Numbered from the stretch's first letter, positions 52,332 to 60,874 are shown. The stretch: DNA of 64,000 nucleotides from AP-15 sp963700185 (GCA_963700185.1 CAVOWP010000007.1:1-64000); one strand, 5' to 3'. The notes: generated by a model not told the origin, from the sequence alone. A program made the numbers and translations.

Positions 52332-52900
52332 GCGAGCGCCTCGGCGAGCAGGCGATGATAGCGCGCGCGGGTGATTTCGATCCCCCCGAACTGCGCCAGA
52401 TGCGGCGTCAGAAACTGAGTGTCGAGGAGGCGATAGCCGCCGAGCCGCAAGCGCGCGGCCAAATGCACGAGTGCGACCTTGCTCGCGTCGGTCGCGCGGT
52501 TGAACATGCTTTCGCCGAAAAAGGCGGCGCCGATCGCGACGCCGTAGAGGCCGCCGACCAGCACGTCCCCATGCCACGATTCGACGCTGTGCGCGGCGCC
52601 GTGGGCGAAGAGTCCCGCATAGAGCCGCACGATCTCGTCATTGATCCAGGTGTTGGGACGTTTTTCGGTCGCCTCGGCGCAGCCGCGGATCACCTCCTCG
52701 AACGCGCTGTCGCAGCGGATATCGAAACCGCCCTGCCGGACCACACGACGCAGCCGCTTCGGCACATGGAAGGCGTCGAGCGGCAGGATGCCGCGCAGCC
52801 GCGGATCGACCCAGAACAGGTCCGGATCGTCCGCCAATTCGCTCATCGGGAAGATGCCGGCAGCATAGGCGGCGAGCAGTATCTCGGGGGTCAGCCGCAA
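52244..52900 (-). CDS. aat: leucyl/phenylalanyl-tRNA--protein transferase
   Basis: 218 residues. Start TTG 52900 with GAGG five bases upstream, giving LRLTPEILLAAYAAGIFPMS; the longer frame to 53023 overlaps accC and is rejected. Motifs LFWVDPRLRGILPLDAFHVP, TWINDEIVRLYAGLFAHGAA, HSVESWHGDVLVGGLYGVAI and FLTPHLAQFGGIEI are characteristic. It attaches Leu/Phe to proteins with basic N-termini, marking them for ClpAP degradation. Downstream of accC on the same strand. Confidence 0.95.
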   Translation of the reverse strand: MRLTPEILLAAYAAGIFPMSELADDPDLFWVDPRLRGILPLDAFHVPKRLRRVVRQGGFDIRCDSAFEEVIRGCAEATEKRPNTWINDEIVRLYAGLFAHGAAHSVESWHGDVLVGGLYGVAIGAAFFGESMFNRATDASKVALVHLAARLRLGGYRLLDTQFLTPHLAQFGGIEITRARYHRLLAEALAYRASFPVALPEAVRGDPLAALQSSKVTS

Positions 52901-52916
52901 TGCGCCTCGGCTCCGA

Positions 52917-54260
52917 TTAGGCCGGTCGCCTGACGAAATCTTCCAGCCAGTGGATGTCGTAATCACCGTCGATGAATTCCGGAGCAACGGCGAGGCGCTG
53001 GTGCAGCGGGATCGTCGTGTCAATTCCGCCGATCACATATTCCTCGAGCGCGCGGCGCAGCCGCATCAGGCATTCGTCGCGGCTCTTGCCGTGGATGATC
53101 AGCTTGGAAACCAGGCTGTCGTAATAAGGTGGCACCTCATAGCCGTCGTAGAGCGCGCTGTCGACGCGAACGCCGAGCCCGCCCGGCGGGTGGTAACCGG
53201 TCACCCGGCCGGGCGACGGCAGGAAGGTGTTGGAGTTCTCGGCATTGATGCGGCACTCGATCGCGTGACCGCAAAGTTTGATGTCAGATTGGAGATAGCC
53301 ACAGGGCACGCCGGCCGAGATGCGCAGTTGTTCGCGGACGATGTCGATGCCGCTGATCATTTCGCTAATCGGGTGCTCGACCTGCAAGCGCGTATTCATC
53401 TCGATGAAAAAGAACTCGCCGTCCTGATATAGGAATTCGAGGGTACCGGCGCTGCGATAGCCGATCTCGGCGAGGGCTGCGATTGCGAGCGCGCCCAGCC
53501 GCTCGCGCTCCGTGCAGCTCAGCGCCGGGGAAGGGGTTTCCTCGAGCACCTTCTGGTGCGAGCGCTGCAACGAGCAGTCGCGCTCGCCGAGATGGATGAT
53601 GCCGCCCTTGCCGTCGCCGAGAACCTGGATCTCGATGTGCCGAGGCCGCTCGAGATGGCGTTCGAGATAGACCTCGCCGCAGCCGAAAAACGACGCCGCC
53701 TCGTTTTGCGCAACCGGCAGGAGACGGGCCAGTTCGGCGGCGTTTCGGGCCACCTTCATGCCGCGCCCGCCGCCGCCCGCGCTGGCCTTGATCAGCACGG
53801 GGTAGCCGATCTCGCAGACCGCCGCCTCGGCCGCCGCGACATCACGCACAGTGCCTGCCGAACCGGGAACCGTCGGGATCCCGAGTTTGCGCGCCGCATC
53901 TTTCGCGGCAACCTTGTTGCCCATCAGCCGGATGTGCTCGGGAGAGGGGCCGATGAATGTGAACCCGTGCTCCTCCACCGTTGCGGCGAAATTGGGGTCC
54001 TCCGCGAGAAACCCAAGACCAGGATGGATCGCATCGGCGCCGGTGATCGTCGCGGCCGAGAGGATCGCCGCGACATTCAAATAGCTGTCGCGCGCCGGCG
54101 GCGGGCCGATGCACACGGTCTCGTCTGCGAGCCGGACATTCATCGCATTGGCGTCCGCGGTCGAATGCACCGCCACCGTCTTGATCCCCATTTCGCGGCA
54201 AGCGCGGTGAATGCGCAGCGCAATCTCGCCGCGATTGGCGATCAGCACCTTGTCGAACAT
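52917..54260 (-). CDS. accC: acetyl-CoA carboxylase biotin carboxylase subunit
   Basis: 447 residues. FDKVLIANRGEIALRIHRAC start, ATP-grasp with the glycine-rich ASAGGGGRGMKVARN, EVYLERHLERPRHIEIQVLG, RDCSLQRSHQKVLEETPSPA, and the catalytic EMNTRLQVEHPI. It carboxylates biotin on AccB with ATP and bicarbonate, the first step of fatty acid synthesis. The usual neighbour accB lies further upstream, separated by a DUF559 gene. Confidence 0.96.
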   Translation of the reverse strand: MFDKVLIANRGEIALRIHRACREMGIKTVAVHSTADANAMNVRLADETVCIGPPPARDSYLNVAAILSAATITGADAIHPGLGFLAEDPNFAATVEEHGFTFIGPSPEHIRLMGNKVAAKDAARKLGIPTVPGSAGTVRDVAAAEAAVCEIGYPVLIKASAGGGGRGMKVARNAAELARLLPVAQNEAASFFGCGEVYLERHLERPRHIEIQVLGDGKGGIIHLGERDCSLQRSHQKVLEETPSPALSCTERERLGALAIAALAEIGYRSAGTLEFLYQDGEFFFIEMNTRLQVEHPISEMISGIDIVREQLRISAGVPCGYLQSDIKLCGHAIECRINAENSNTFLPSPGRVTGYHPPGGLGVRVDSALYDGYEVPPYYDSLVSKLIIHGKSRDECLMRLRRALEEYVIGGIDTTIPLHQRLAVAPEFIDGDYDIHWLEDFVRRPA

Positions 54261-54265
54261 CGCGC

Positions 54266-54745
54266 CTACTCACCCTTTCGCCCTCTCCCCCCTAAAGGGG
54301 GGAGAGGGAGGGGACCCGTCGCGCCAGCGACGGGAAGGGTGAGGTGGGCTGGCGCCGGAGTTTCCCCCACCTCACCCCGACCCTCTCCGCCCCCGAGGGC
54401 GGAGAGGGAGAAATCGACTTCTCGGCGTATGATTTCCAACACACCCCCAATGATTTCCATCACATCCCCATTCCAGAACCGGATTACTCGATAGCCATGG
54501 CTGGCAATGTTGAAACTTCGATTTTGGTCTTTTTCGGCACGAAGGGCGTGTTGCCCGCGGGCAATCTCGACGACCAGTTTCGCCGCCGGACAGGCAAAAT
54601 CCACAACGTAGCTGCCAATTGGATGCTGGCGACGAAATCGGTTCGAGAGCCCGAGCTCGCGCAGCTCCCGCCACAGCCGCTTTTCAGCCTCCGTCATATT
54701 TCGCCGCAGCCCTCGCGCGACCGTCGTTCTCCGCCGGACCCTCAC
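54266..54745 (-). CDS. DUF559 (Vsr-like endonuclease fold) protein inserted between accB and accC
   Basis: 159 residues from GTG 54745, which overlaps the accB stop (GTGA). Residues ~16-105 are the DUF559 domain: MTEAEKRLWRELRELGLSNR FRRQHPIGSYVVDFACPAAK, LVVEI and YRVIRFWNGDVMEIIGGVLE, with the restriction-like nuclease fold (Glu/Asp and RFW region). The usual LxGxQH core reads IARGQHALR. The last ~45 residues derive from palindromic repeat copy 2. It ends 5 bases before accC. DUF559 proteins are predicted nucleases of unknown function. Confidence 0.85.
   Translation of the reverse strand: MRVRRRTTVARGLRRNMTEAEKRLWRELRELGLSNRFRRQHPIGSYVVDFACPAAKLVVEIARGQHALRAEKDQNRSFNIASHGYRVIRFWNGDVMEIIGGVLEIIRREVDFSLSALGGGEGRGEVGETPAPAHLTLPVAGATGPLPLPPLGGRGRKGE
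54281..54410. repeat. palindromic repeat element forming the DUF559 C-terminus (family C, copy 2)
   Basis: 130 bp, the same three-hairpin structure as the nrdJ copy: CCCTCTCCCCCCT / GGGGGGAGAGGG, middle GGGTGAGGTGGG / CCCACCTCACCC, CCCTCTCCGCCC / GGGCGGAGAGGG. On the acc strand it reads GEGRGEVGETPAPAHLTLP, ATGPLPLPPLGGRG: the same frame as in nrdJ. Confidence 0.9.
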
Positions 54746-55185
54746 TCGATCAGCATCAGGATGGCGCCATACTCGACTGGCTGCGCGTCGGCAACCAGGA
54801 TCTGCGCGATGCGGCCAGGGCGGTGCGCGCGGATCTGGTTCATGACTTTCATCGCCTCGATGATCAGCAAGGGCTGTCCCTCGGCGACCGAATCGCCCAG
54901 GCGCACAAACGGCGGGTCTCCCGGTTGCGGCGCGAGATAGGCGGTCCCGACCATCGGCGCCTTGACCGAGCCGGGGTGCTCGACGGATAGGGAACGGGTT
55001 GCGGCCGGAGGAGGCGCGACTGGCGTCGATGCCGACCCCGGTCCGCCGGGGATGCGGGCGATTCGGATGCGGCGATCGCCGATCGCGTATTCGATTTCGG
55101 TCAGACCGGTTTCATTCATCAGCGCGGCCAGCGCGCGGATCAGGTCGGCGTCGGGGAAAGTCGGGCGGCGGCCGCCGATTTTCAA
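54742..55185 (-). CDS. accB: biotin carboxyl carrier protein of acetyl-CoA carboxylase
   Basis: 147 residues from TTG 55185, which overlaps the aroQ stop (TTGA). N-terminal LIRALAALMNETGLTEIEYA, a Pro/Ala linker (STPVAPPPAATRS), and the biotinyl domain VKAPMVGTAYLAPQPGDPPF with the attachment Lys113 in IEAMKVMNQI. EAMKV replaces the common EAMKM but matches many alphaproteobacteria. The longer open frame up to 55728 is antisense of aroQ and rejected. Confidence 0.94.
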   Translation of the reverse strand: MKIGGRRPTFPDADLIRALAALMNETGLTEIEYAIGDRRIRIARIPGGPGSASTPVAPPPAATRSLSVEHPGSVKAPMVGTAYLAPQPGDPPFVRLGDSVAEGQPLLIIEAMKVMNQIRAHRPGRIAQILVADAQPVEYGAILMLIE

Positions 55186-55640
55186 CGATCGGCCTCTTCT
55201 GGTTCCCTTTCGATCAGGTTGGCCAGTGCATCGAGCGCGCGTTCGTAGCCCTGAGCCCCCAACCCACAGATAACACCGGTCGCCGCCAGGCTGACATAGG
55301 AATGATGACGGAAGCTCTCGCGGCGGAAAATGTTCGACAGATGCACCTCGATAACCGGCAATTCGGCGGCCAGAAGCGCGTCGAGCACCGCCACCGAGGT
55401 GTGAGTCAACGCTCCGGCATTGAGAATGATGCCGTCGGCGGATTCGCGCGCCTCCTGAATCCAGTCGACGAGCTGGCCCTCGTGATTGGTCTGCCGGAAC
55501 TCGATCTGCAGGTCGAGCGATGCGGCGCGAGCCACGCACCGCTCCTCGATGTCGGCCAAAGTATCGCGGCCATAAACCGACGGATCCCGCACTCCGAGCA
55601 GATTGAGGTTGGGACCGTTCAAAATATAAATCGCAGGCAA
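55182..55640 (-). CDS. aroQ: 3-dehydroquinate dehydratase, type II
   Basis: 152 residues. NGPNLNLLGVRDPSVYGRDT carries the catalytic Tyr23; NHEGQLVDWIQEAR, INAGALTHTSVAVLDAL and EVHLSNIFRRESFRHHSYVS complete the shikimate-pathway type II enzyme. It dehydrates 3-dehydroquinate. First gene of aroQ-accB-(DUF559)-accC, a typical alphaproteobacterial order apart from the insert. Confidence 0.96.
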   Translation of the reverse strand: MPAIYILNGPNLNLLGVRDPSVYGRDTLADIEERCVARAASLDLQIEFRQTNHEGQLVDWIQEARESADGIILNAGALTHTSVAVLDALLAAELPVIEVHLSNIFRRESFRHHSYVSLAATGVICGLGAQGYERALDALANLIEREPEEADR

Positions 55641-55903
55641 CAGCGCCCTCCCGAGCCGATTGGCCGTTTATAGCACGACCCCGACCGGTCGGGGAGAGGA
55701 GGGCCTCGATGGCCGAGCCCATCAGCACTATATTTGTCGCAAGTGACCAGCGAGCATGTTGGAAACCGAAATATTTAAGTCACCTGGATTGAATTTAATG
55801 TCTTCAGCTGCATATGCATTTCAAGATAGGGCGTGGTTAGGAATATCTTTTGTTACGATCGTCCAATAGTTGAGCGTGAGATCGCGCAACCTGGGGAAGC
55901 CCC

Positions 55904-56227
55904 ATGATTATGGACACGCCAGTCCAATTAGACGAACCAGTCCAATTAGACGAACATCGTGGCATGGCTGCGCAAAAATCGACGGAAGTCCGCCGCCGCA
56001 ACCATGAGGTCGAGGCCGATCAGGCCGCCCTGCGAAGCCGTCAAGAAAAGTTCGAGCGCCATGCGGTTGCCGCTCCGTCGACTACCTGGCTCGAGGCGGC
56101 AGAAAAGGCGCAATATTTGATCCAACTTTTCGCTGCGACACCCGAGGGACGGGACCCGCGCCGGCAAGAGCTGATAAGGAGGGTGCTTGACGACTTTGGC
56201 AGATTGGCAGGTGAAGCAGAGCCATAG
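55904..56227 (+). CDS. hypothetical protein with PVQLDE duplication
   Basis: 107 residues. The start contains an exact 18 bp tandem duplication (55919-55954) coding PVQLDE twice. A long charged helix (EVRRRNHEVEADQAALRSRQ) and WLEAAEKAQYLIQLFAATPE, RRVLDDFGRL follow. The ATG 55904 is near a weak site; ATG 55910 is also possible. Small helical proteins like this accompany stress genes in rhizobia; unassigned. Confidence 0.55.
   Translation: MIMDTPVQLDEPVQLDEHRGMAAQKSTEVRRRNHEVEADQAALRSRQEKFERHAVAAPSTTWLEAAEKAQYLIQLFAATPEGRDPRRQELIRRVLDDFGRLAGEAEP
55919..55954. repeat. exact 18 bp tandem duplication
   Basis: CCAGTCCAATTAGACGAA occurs twice in a row inside the hypothetical gene at 55904; in frame it adds a second PVQLDE. 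A recent slippage event. Confidence 0.95.
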
Positions 56228-56238
56228 GAACAGACGGC

Positions 56239-56481
56239 ATGCTGAAGGATAGGACGGCGTTACATTTTCGTCGACGCGCGCTTTGGGGGCTGCGCGAACA
56301 GGCCCGCATCAATGCCGGCAACGATGTGACCGTTCGCCTGTGCATGATCGGGCTCGGAATAGCGATTGTCGCGATTGCGCCAGTCACCTGGGCGTGGAAA
56401 ATTGTGCTGTTCCTGGTGATCATGTTTGTCGTCGGCATCGGCGTGCCGGTGATGTGGCGCGCCCGGCAAAATCCAAACTGA
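56239..56481 (+). CDS. small two-TM membrane protein
   Basis: 80 residues: a basic N-terminus (LHFRRRALWGLREQARINAG), then two TM helices (VRLCMIGLGIAIVAIAPVTW; IVLFLVIMFVVGIGVPVMW). A short conserved-looking protein that follows the previous gene by 12 bases. No function recognised. Confidence 0.55.
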   Translation: MLKDRTALHFRRRALWGLREQARINAGNDVTVRLCMIGLGIAIVAIAPVTWAWKIVLFLVIMFVVGIGVPVMWRARQNPN

Positions 56482-56491
56482 TGCGCGCGAA

Positions 56492-56668
56492 CTAGATCTC
56501 CGGCACCTCGTTCTCTTCGGCCCGCTCGGTGGAGCCGTTCTCGGTGGAGCCGTTGTCCTGGCGCGAGACAGCTCGTTCCTGCTGCCGCTTCAGTTTCTCG
56601 TCTTTTTTGGCTTTCTTTAGCCGATCGCGCTCCGCGCGCTCGAAGCGGTAATTCGTTCTGAACGCCAC
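56492..56668 (-). CDS. small charged protein upstream neighbour of rpsU
   Basis: 58 residues from GTG 56668, with GGGAGAGGGAG before it. FRTNYRFERAERDRLKKAKK DEKLKRQQER is a basic helix and the tail DNGSTENGSTERAEENEVPE is acidic with an NGSTE repeat. Short proteins with this NYRFERAERxRxKxAKK pattern occur next to rpsU/cspA in Rhizobiales; function not known. Confidence 0.65.
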   Translation of the reverse strand: MAFRTNYRFERAERDRLKKAKKDEKLKRQQERAVSRQDNGSTENGSTERAEENEVPEI

Positions 56669-56705
56669 GACTCCCTCTCCCTAACGCACTCCAGTACGGC
56701 TCAAA

Positions 56706-56909
56706 TCAGTAGCCCTCGCGCTCAAGGCGCTTGCGTAGCATCTTGCGATGCCGTCGGATTGCCTCGGCTTTCTCGCGCACCCGGCGTTCGGACGGTTTTT
56801 CATAGGCCCGCCGACGCTTCATTTCGCGGAAGGTGCCTTCCCGCTGCAACTTTTTCTTCAGGACCCGCAGCGCCGAATTAACATCGTTGTCGCGCACGAA
56901 GACTTGCAT
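56706..56909 (-). CDS. rpsU: 30S ribosomal protein S21
   Basis: 67 residues: MQVFVRDNDVNSALRVLKKK LQREGTFREMKRRRAYEKPS then a basic tail. Length and motifs are those of S21, which sits at the 30S platform near the anti-Shine-Dalgarno region. Downstream on the same strand of cspA, a common pairing. Confidence 0.96.
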   Translation of the reverse strand: MQVFVRDNDVNSALRVLKKKLQREGTFREMKRRRAYEKPSERRVREKAEAIRRHRKMLRKRLEREGY

Positions 56910-56992
56910 GAGCAGCTATCTTTCGACTTGTTGCTTGCCGTATCGGCGAGGCGGGGGAGCCGCGCGAATCAGCGCTCCTCCCCTGCTCGAAG

Positions 56993-57199
56993 CTAGCCTT
57001 GCTTCAAATTCACGGCCGAGGTCTTTCCCCGATCGCCGCGCTCGAGGTCAAAGCTCACCTTCTGCCCCTCGTGCAGATTGCCGATACCGGAGCGCTCGAC
57101 CGCCGAGATATGAACAAACACGTCCTGCGAACCGTCCTCGGGTTGAATGAAGCCGTAACCCTTTGTTGGGTTGAACCACTTCACGGTTCCAATAGTCAT
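56993..57199 (-). CDS. cspA: cold-shock protein
   Basis: 68 residues from ATG 57199. RNA-binding motifs RNP1 (KGYGFIQ) and RNP2 (DVFVHIS). It binds single-stranded nucleic acids as an RNA chaperone. The upstream 250 bases up to the glycosyltransferase gene would hold its long 5' leader. Alphaproteobacteria usually have several Csp copies; only one is here. Confidence 0.96.
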   Translation of the reverse strand: MTIGTVKWFNPTKGYGFIQPEDGSQDVFVHISAVERSGIGNLHEGQKVSFDLERGDRGKTSAVNLKQG

Positions 57200-57449
57200 A
57201 GATCTTCCTTCAAAAACAAAATTGCCGCCGCTCGGTGGTGAGCGGAGAGTCAAACTTCAGCACGGTACGGGGAGCAGGTCCGGTGCTCAATCGCGAGCTA
57301 GGGAGAGCAAGCCGAATCACAGGAAGCCGACGAACGGAGACATAAGCTCTCCAAGCTCATCTTGCAACTCGGCTGTGACGTCTCGGTTTGGATTTTGATG
57401 GGCCGGTCGTCCGCTAGACTGCGCCACCCGTCATGCTGGAACTTCAGTG
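57200..57449. other. leader/intergenic region
   Basis: About 250 bases between cspA and the glycosyltransferase gene on the same strand. Probably the cspA promoter and long 5' untranslated region. No ORF or consensus element can be supported. Confidence 0.4.
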
Positions 57450-58619
57450 CTACCGCAGACGCCAGGTGAAAACGGAGGACATCGCGAAATTCCAGACCGA
57501 GCCGACCACCGCTCCCGCCACGCCGGCCAGCCACCAGGTGTGGCTCGAGGTGAACGCGTAGGAGGCAACCCCGACATTTGCGATCGCCCCGATCCCGCAG
57601 ATCAGGTAAAAAATCGCGAGGCCGCGCAGCAGTTTGAGCCCGCGCAGCCGCTGGTCGCGGTAGGTGAACTGATTGTTCAGGACAAAATTAGAGGTCATCG
57701 CCACCGTTGTGGCAATGGCCTGGGACGCGCTGAACCCAAACGCCAGCAAGTTGAGAGCGACCCACAGCGTAGCAAGATGCACGACGAGGCCTAACCCCCC
57801 GATCAGACCGAAAAGAGCAAATCGCACGGGAACGAATCGGCCGACCAGTTTATCGGCGAGCAGCATCCCGTATTCCCACGCGACCATCGTATCGAGCTTG
57901 CTTTCGCCGTGCTGCCGCTCCCGGAAGCTGTACGGAAGTTCCCTGACCCTCGGCGGGGCGGGCGACGAGGCGAGAAGGTCGAGCAGAACCTTAAATCCCT
58001 GCCCGGACATTCGGCGCAGCGCGGTTTCGAATATTTCGCGGCGGCACATGAAGAAGCCGCTCAGCGGATCGGCAATATCAGTCTTGCAGATAACACGCGC
58101 GACACGCGTCGCCGCCCCGCTCATCCGGACGCGGCCGCTGCTCCAATCGCCAACTCCCCCGCCTGCCACATAGCGGCTGCCGACCACCAGATCAACCGCC
58201 CCGCTGTCGAGCGCCTTCAGCATTTGTGGCAGCAACCGCTCGTCATGCTGCAGATCGGCATCCATGACGGCGATATAAGGGGAGGCGCAAGCTAGCACGC
58301 CTTCCATGCAAGCCGTCGCCAGGCCGCGGCGGCCGATCCGCTGCAGGCAGCGCACCCGCGGATTACGCCGCGCGAGATCTCGGACGTGCTCCGCCGTGCC
58401 GTCGCGCGAGTCGTCATCGACAAAAATCACCTCCCATTCGGCATCCGGCAGGACCGCAGTCACCAAGGACAGTAAGGGTTCGATGTTCTCGCGCTCGTTC
58501 AATGTCGGGATGATGATGCTCAGTACCGTCGTGACGGGTCGAGAGTCGGCGCTCTTCGGTCGCGGGTCGAGAATTGCGACGTCATCCATCCGCTTCTCCA
58601 CGACAGGCTGGGTGGTCAA
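57450..58619 (-). CDS. glycosyltransferase family 2 - GtrA fusion (polyprenol phosphate mannosyltransferase-like)
   Basis: 389 residues. The GT2 domain (LSIIIPTLNERENIEPLLSL, VIFVDDDSRDGTAEHVRDLA, DXD in VMDADLQHDERLL) is like dolichol/polyprenol phosphate mannose or glucose synthases; the C-terminal third is a GtrA domain with four TM helices (ALFGLIGGLGLVVHLATLWV ...). It probably makes a lipid-linked sugar and presents it to the membrane. It overlaps the next gene by four bases (ATGA); the two are a transfer pair. Confidence 0.92.
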   Translation of the reverse strand: MTTQPVVEKRMDDVAILDPRPKSADSRPVTTVLSIIIPTLNERENIEPLLSLVTAVLPDAEWEVIFVDDDSRDGTAEHVRDLARRNPRVRCLQRIGRRGLATACMEGVLACASPYIAVMDADLQHDERLLPQMLKALDSGAVDLVVGSRYVAGGGVGDWSSGRVRMSGAATRVARVICKTDIADPLSGFFMCRREIFETALRRMSGQGFKVLLDLLASSPAPPRVRELPYSFRERQHGESKLDTMVAWEYGMLLADKLVGRFVPVRFALFGLIGGLGLVVHLATLWVALNLLAFGFSASQAIATTVAMTSNFVLNNQFTYRDQRLRGLKLLRGLAIFYLICGIGAIANVGVASYAFTSSHTWWLAGVAGAVVGSVWNFAMSSVFTWRLR

Positions 58620-60271
58620 AGCGACCGGCCGAGAAGTTCGATCTGCATCGAGGGCGCGACGCGTCCGCGCGGGACCTCGGCCTTTATACGATAGATGACG
58701 AGATCGGCCATATAGCCTTTACCATAATTGGCGGTCATCGGAATCCGCTCCACTTCGGAAAACTCATCCGAGCCCAGCGCTTCTTCCAGCGCTTTCACCG
58801 AGGCGAGGTCGTCGTGATAGCGCGTCTGAAAGACGACATATTGGATGTGCAGGTCGCGAAGCGTACCGGTCAGTTCGTCCGGCTTCATCTTGTTTTCCTT
58901 GAACCCGTGCTCGACATAGACGGCAACTTCGCCGAGCAAAATTTTGTCGAGACGGACGACCCCGAGATCCCGGCGGCCGGAATAGGCGCGCATTGCGTAT
59001 ACAAAAGTGCCGTCGCGTGATCCCCAAAAAGCGACATTGGTCTCTGGCGGCGCCAATTGCGCCACCAATTCCGCGGCTTCCCGTATACCGGCAATAACGG
59101 GGACGGTGGAGGTCATCAGCGTCGATGCCAATATCCCCCCGGCAAATGCTAAAGAGACCCCATAGCGAAGACTGAACCTTGCGAGCGTTCTGTCGATCGC
59201 CAGCACTGCCATGAGCGCCAGGGGGTAGGTGATGAAGAGGATGTGCCGCGGCTCTTTGACCGCAATCATCGAATAAAAGGTATAGCCGACGAGCAGCCAA
59301 CTGCCCAGGAAGATGGCGTCTGCGCGGGCGAGCCGTAGAGCCGGGGCGAACGGCAGCGCCAGCACATAGAGGCATGCGAAAACCAAAGTCGGCCAGGAAA
59401 TCACCGACGGCAAGATGCGGACGTAATAAGTCAGCTCCGCGATGCTCCAACGGGACGCCTCCGCATCCGGGACCGCCGCCGCTTGATCAAGATTATAGCT
59501 GCCGAACGCGAAGAAGATGCTGACGAGCGGCAGCAACAATACGCCGCCCAGCGCAGCTGCTTGCAGCACTGGACGCTGACGAAAAATGCGCCAGCCGTAG
59601 GTATATGCGAGCGAAATTGCGATTGGCACAACGAAGAAGATGGCGTTGTATTTGGTATAGGCCGCGGCCACCGCGCAGATTACCGCTGCGAAGAGGGGCC
59701 GTCTTTGCGCACTCTTCAAATGGCCCACAAGGAACTCCGCGGCCCATACGAGGAAGGCGTAGGCCGGCACGTCGAGCATGATCTGGCGGCCCCAAAAGGC
59801 CACTTCCGGCGCACCGAGCAGCAGCAGCGCCACGGCCAGCGCGGGGGGTGGGTCGAGCCAATGCCGCGATAGGCGAAACGCTCCCCAAGCGAGGAGGAAC
59901 AGAAAAGCCAGCTCGGTCAGCAATGCCGATGCTTCGGAGACGCCAAAGACCGCATAAACACCGGCTAAAACTCCATAGAATAATGGGGGGTAGAACAGGA
60001 TCGTCAGTGCCGGCCACTGGCGATAATAATCGTAGGCAAACTCGGTCGGGTGACGCCAGGGAAGTTGCTGGATAAAATCGAGCACGAAAGCGCCGTTCAA
60101 TGCGTGGCGCGACGCATCCGACCAATCGATATCACCGCGCTTTGGGAGGCCGAAATACATCCCCAGCGTGATCGCCAAGAGGAGAAAAATATATGTCCGA
60201 TGGTCAAAGACGGCGGCTCGCCAATTTTCCGTGACCAAGCGAAATAAGCCGCGGCCGAGAGTCAAACCCAC
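58616..60271 (-). CDS. GT-C glycosyltransferase (GT39/ArnT-like)
   Basis: 551 residues with about 11 TM helices. Early acidic pair in GLPKRGDIDWSDASRHALNG, then TEFAYDYYRQWPALTILFYP, EVAFWGRQIMLDVPAYAFLV and a C-terminal periplasmic domain. These features match GT39/PMT-type transferases that use a polyprenyl-phosphate sugar made by the partner GT2-GtrA enzyme. Acceptor (lipid A, glycolipid or protein) unknown. Confidence 0.87.
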   Translation of the reverse strand: MGLTLGRGLFRLVTENWRAAVFDHRTYIFLLLAITLGMYFGLPKRGDIDWSDASRHALNGAFVLDFIQQLPWRHPTEFAYDYYRQWPALTILFYPPLFYGVLAGVYAVFGVSEASALLTELAFLFLLAWGAFRLSRHWLDPPPALAVALLLLGAPEVAFWGRQIMLDVPAYAFLVWAAEFLVGHLKSAQRRPLFAAVICAVAAAYTKYNAIFFVVPIAISLAYTYGWRIFRQRPVLQAAALGGVLLLPLVSIFFAFGSYNLDQAAAVPDAEASRWSIAELTYYVRILPSVISWPTLVFACLYVLALPFAPALRLARADAIFLGSWLLVGYTFYSMIAVKEPRHILFITYPLALMAVLAIDRTLARFSLRYGVSLAFAGGILASTLMTSTVPVIAGIREAAELVAQLAPPETNVAFWGSRDGTFVYAMRAYSGRRDLGVVRLDKILLGEVAVYVEHGFKENKMKPDELTGTLRDLHIQYVVFQTRYHDDLASVKALEEALGSDEFSEVERIPMTANYGKGYMADLVIYRIKAEVPRGRVAPSMQIELLGRSL

Positions 60272-60582
60272 GCCTCGCCGTTCTCAACTAGCTTGGCGAC
60301 CAAGCGAACAGCCGACCGCTGGCACTTGCGCGCCCCTTACCCGGAATAGAAAAAGCTCGCAGGGTCGAACACGTTCGTTAGGCGGAACGGCAAACTGGCG
60401 TAACGCGCTGGCGGTGCTTTCCGGAACCAGTCTCATCCCACTACATGAAAGAAGGAAGTGGTCAATTAGTGGGATCATTCTTACGAGCAACTCGGCCGCC
60501 TTCCAGCATGGCCATTCGTAATAGTGCTATTGTCGTCTGCGTGCCCTGGTCCGGCGTTAGTATTGGGAGATCGGATAAAGTT
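60272..60582. other. intergenic stretch with no gene
   Basis: No convincing ORF, ribosome site or structure seen. It lies upstream of the glycosyltransferase operon and of a crotonase remnant on the other strand. Confidence 0.4.
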
Positions 60583-60795
60583 ATGAGGGTCATCTCGGTT
60601 GAACCGCGGCCCGGTAGCAATCATTGCGATCGACCGGCCGGAAAAGCTTAACGCGATCAACCAGCAGGTTGCAGTTGACCTGTAATCAGTCTTCATAGTT
60701 CGACTACCCTAACCAACAGGTCGCGATTTTGACGGGCGCCGGCGGCCGGGCCTTTTCGGCGAGCACCGATATGACCGACCTGCCGCGCTCGGCGA
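60583..60795 (+). pseudogene. crotonase (enoyl-CoA hydratase family) remnant
   Basis: The N-terminal third of a crotonase in pieces. ATG 60583 starts MRVISVE; a shift gives RGPVAIIAIDRPEKLNAINQ then TAA at 60683; another frame resumes NQQVAILTGAGGRAFSASTD MTDLPRS. Nothing downstream matches the family; a different gene is encoded antisense from 60875. At least two frameshifts and a truncation. Confidence 0.65.
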
Positions 60796-60874
60796 TGGTT
60801 GCCGACCTCCCACAACGAACCAACGGGACACCGCCGGGCCTGCCCGCCCTGGCCGGTCAACTGAGGGGAGGTTC

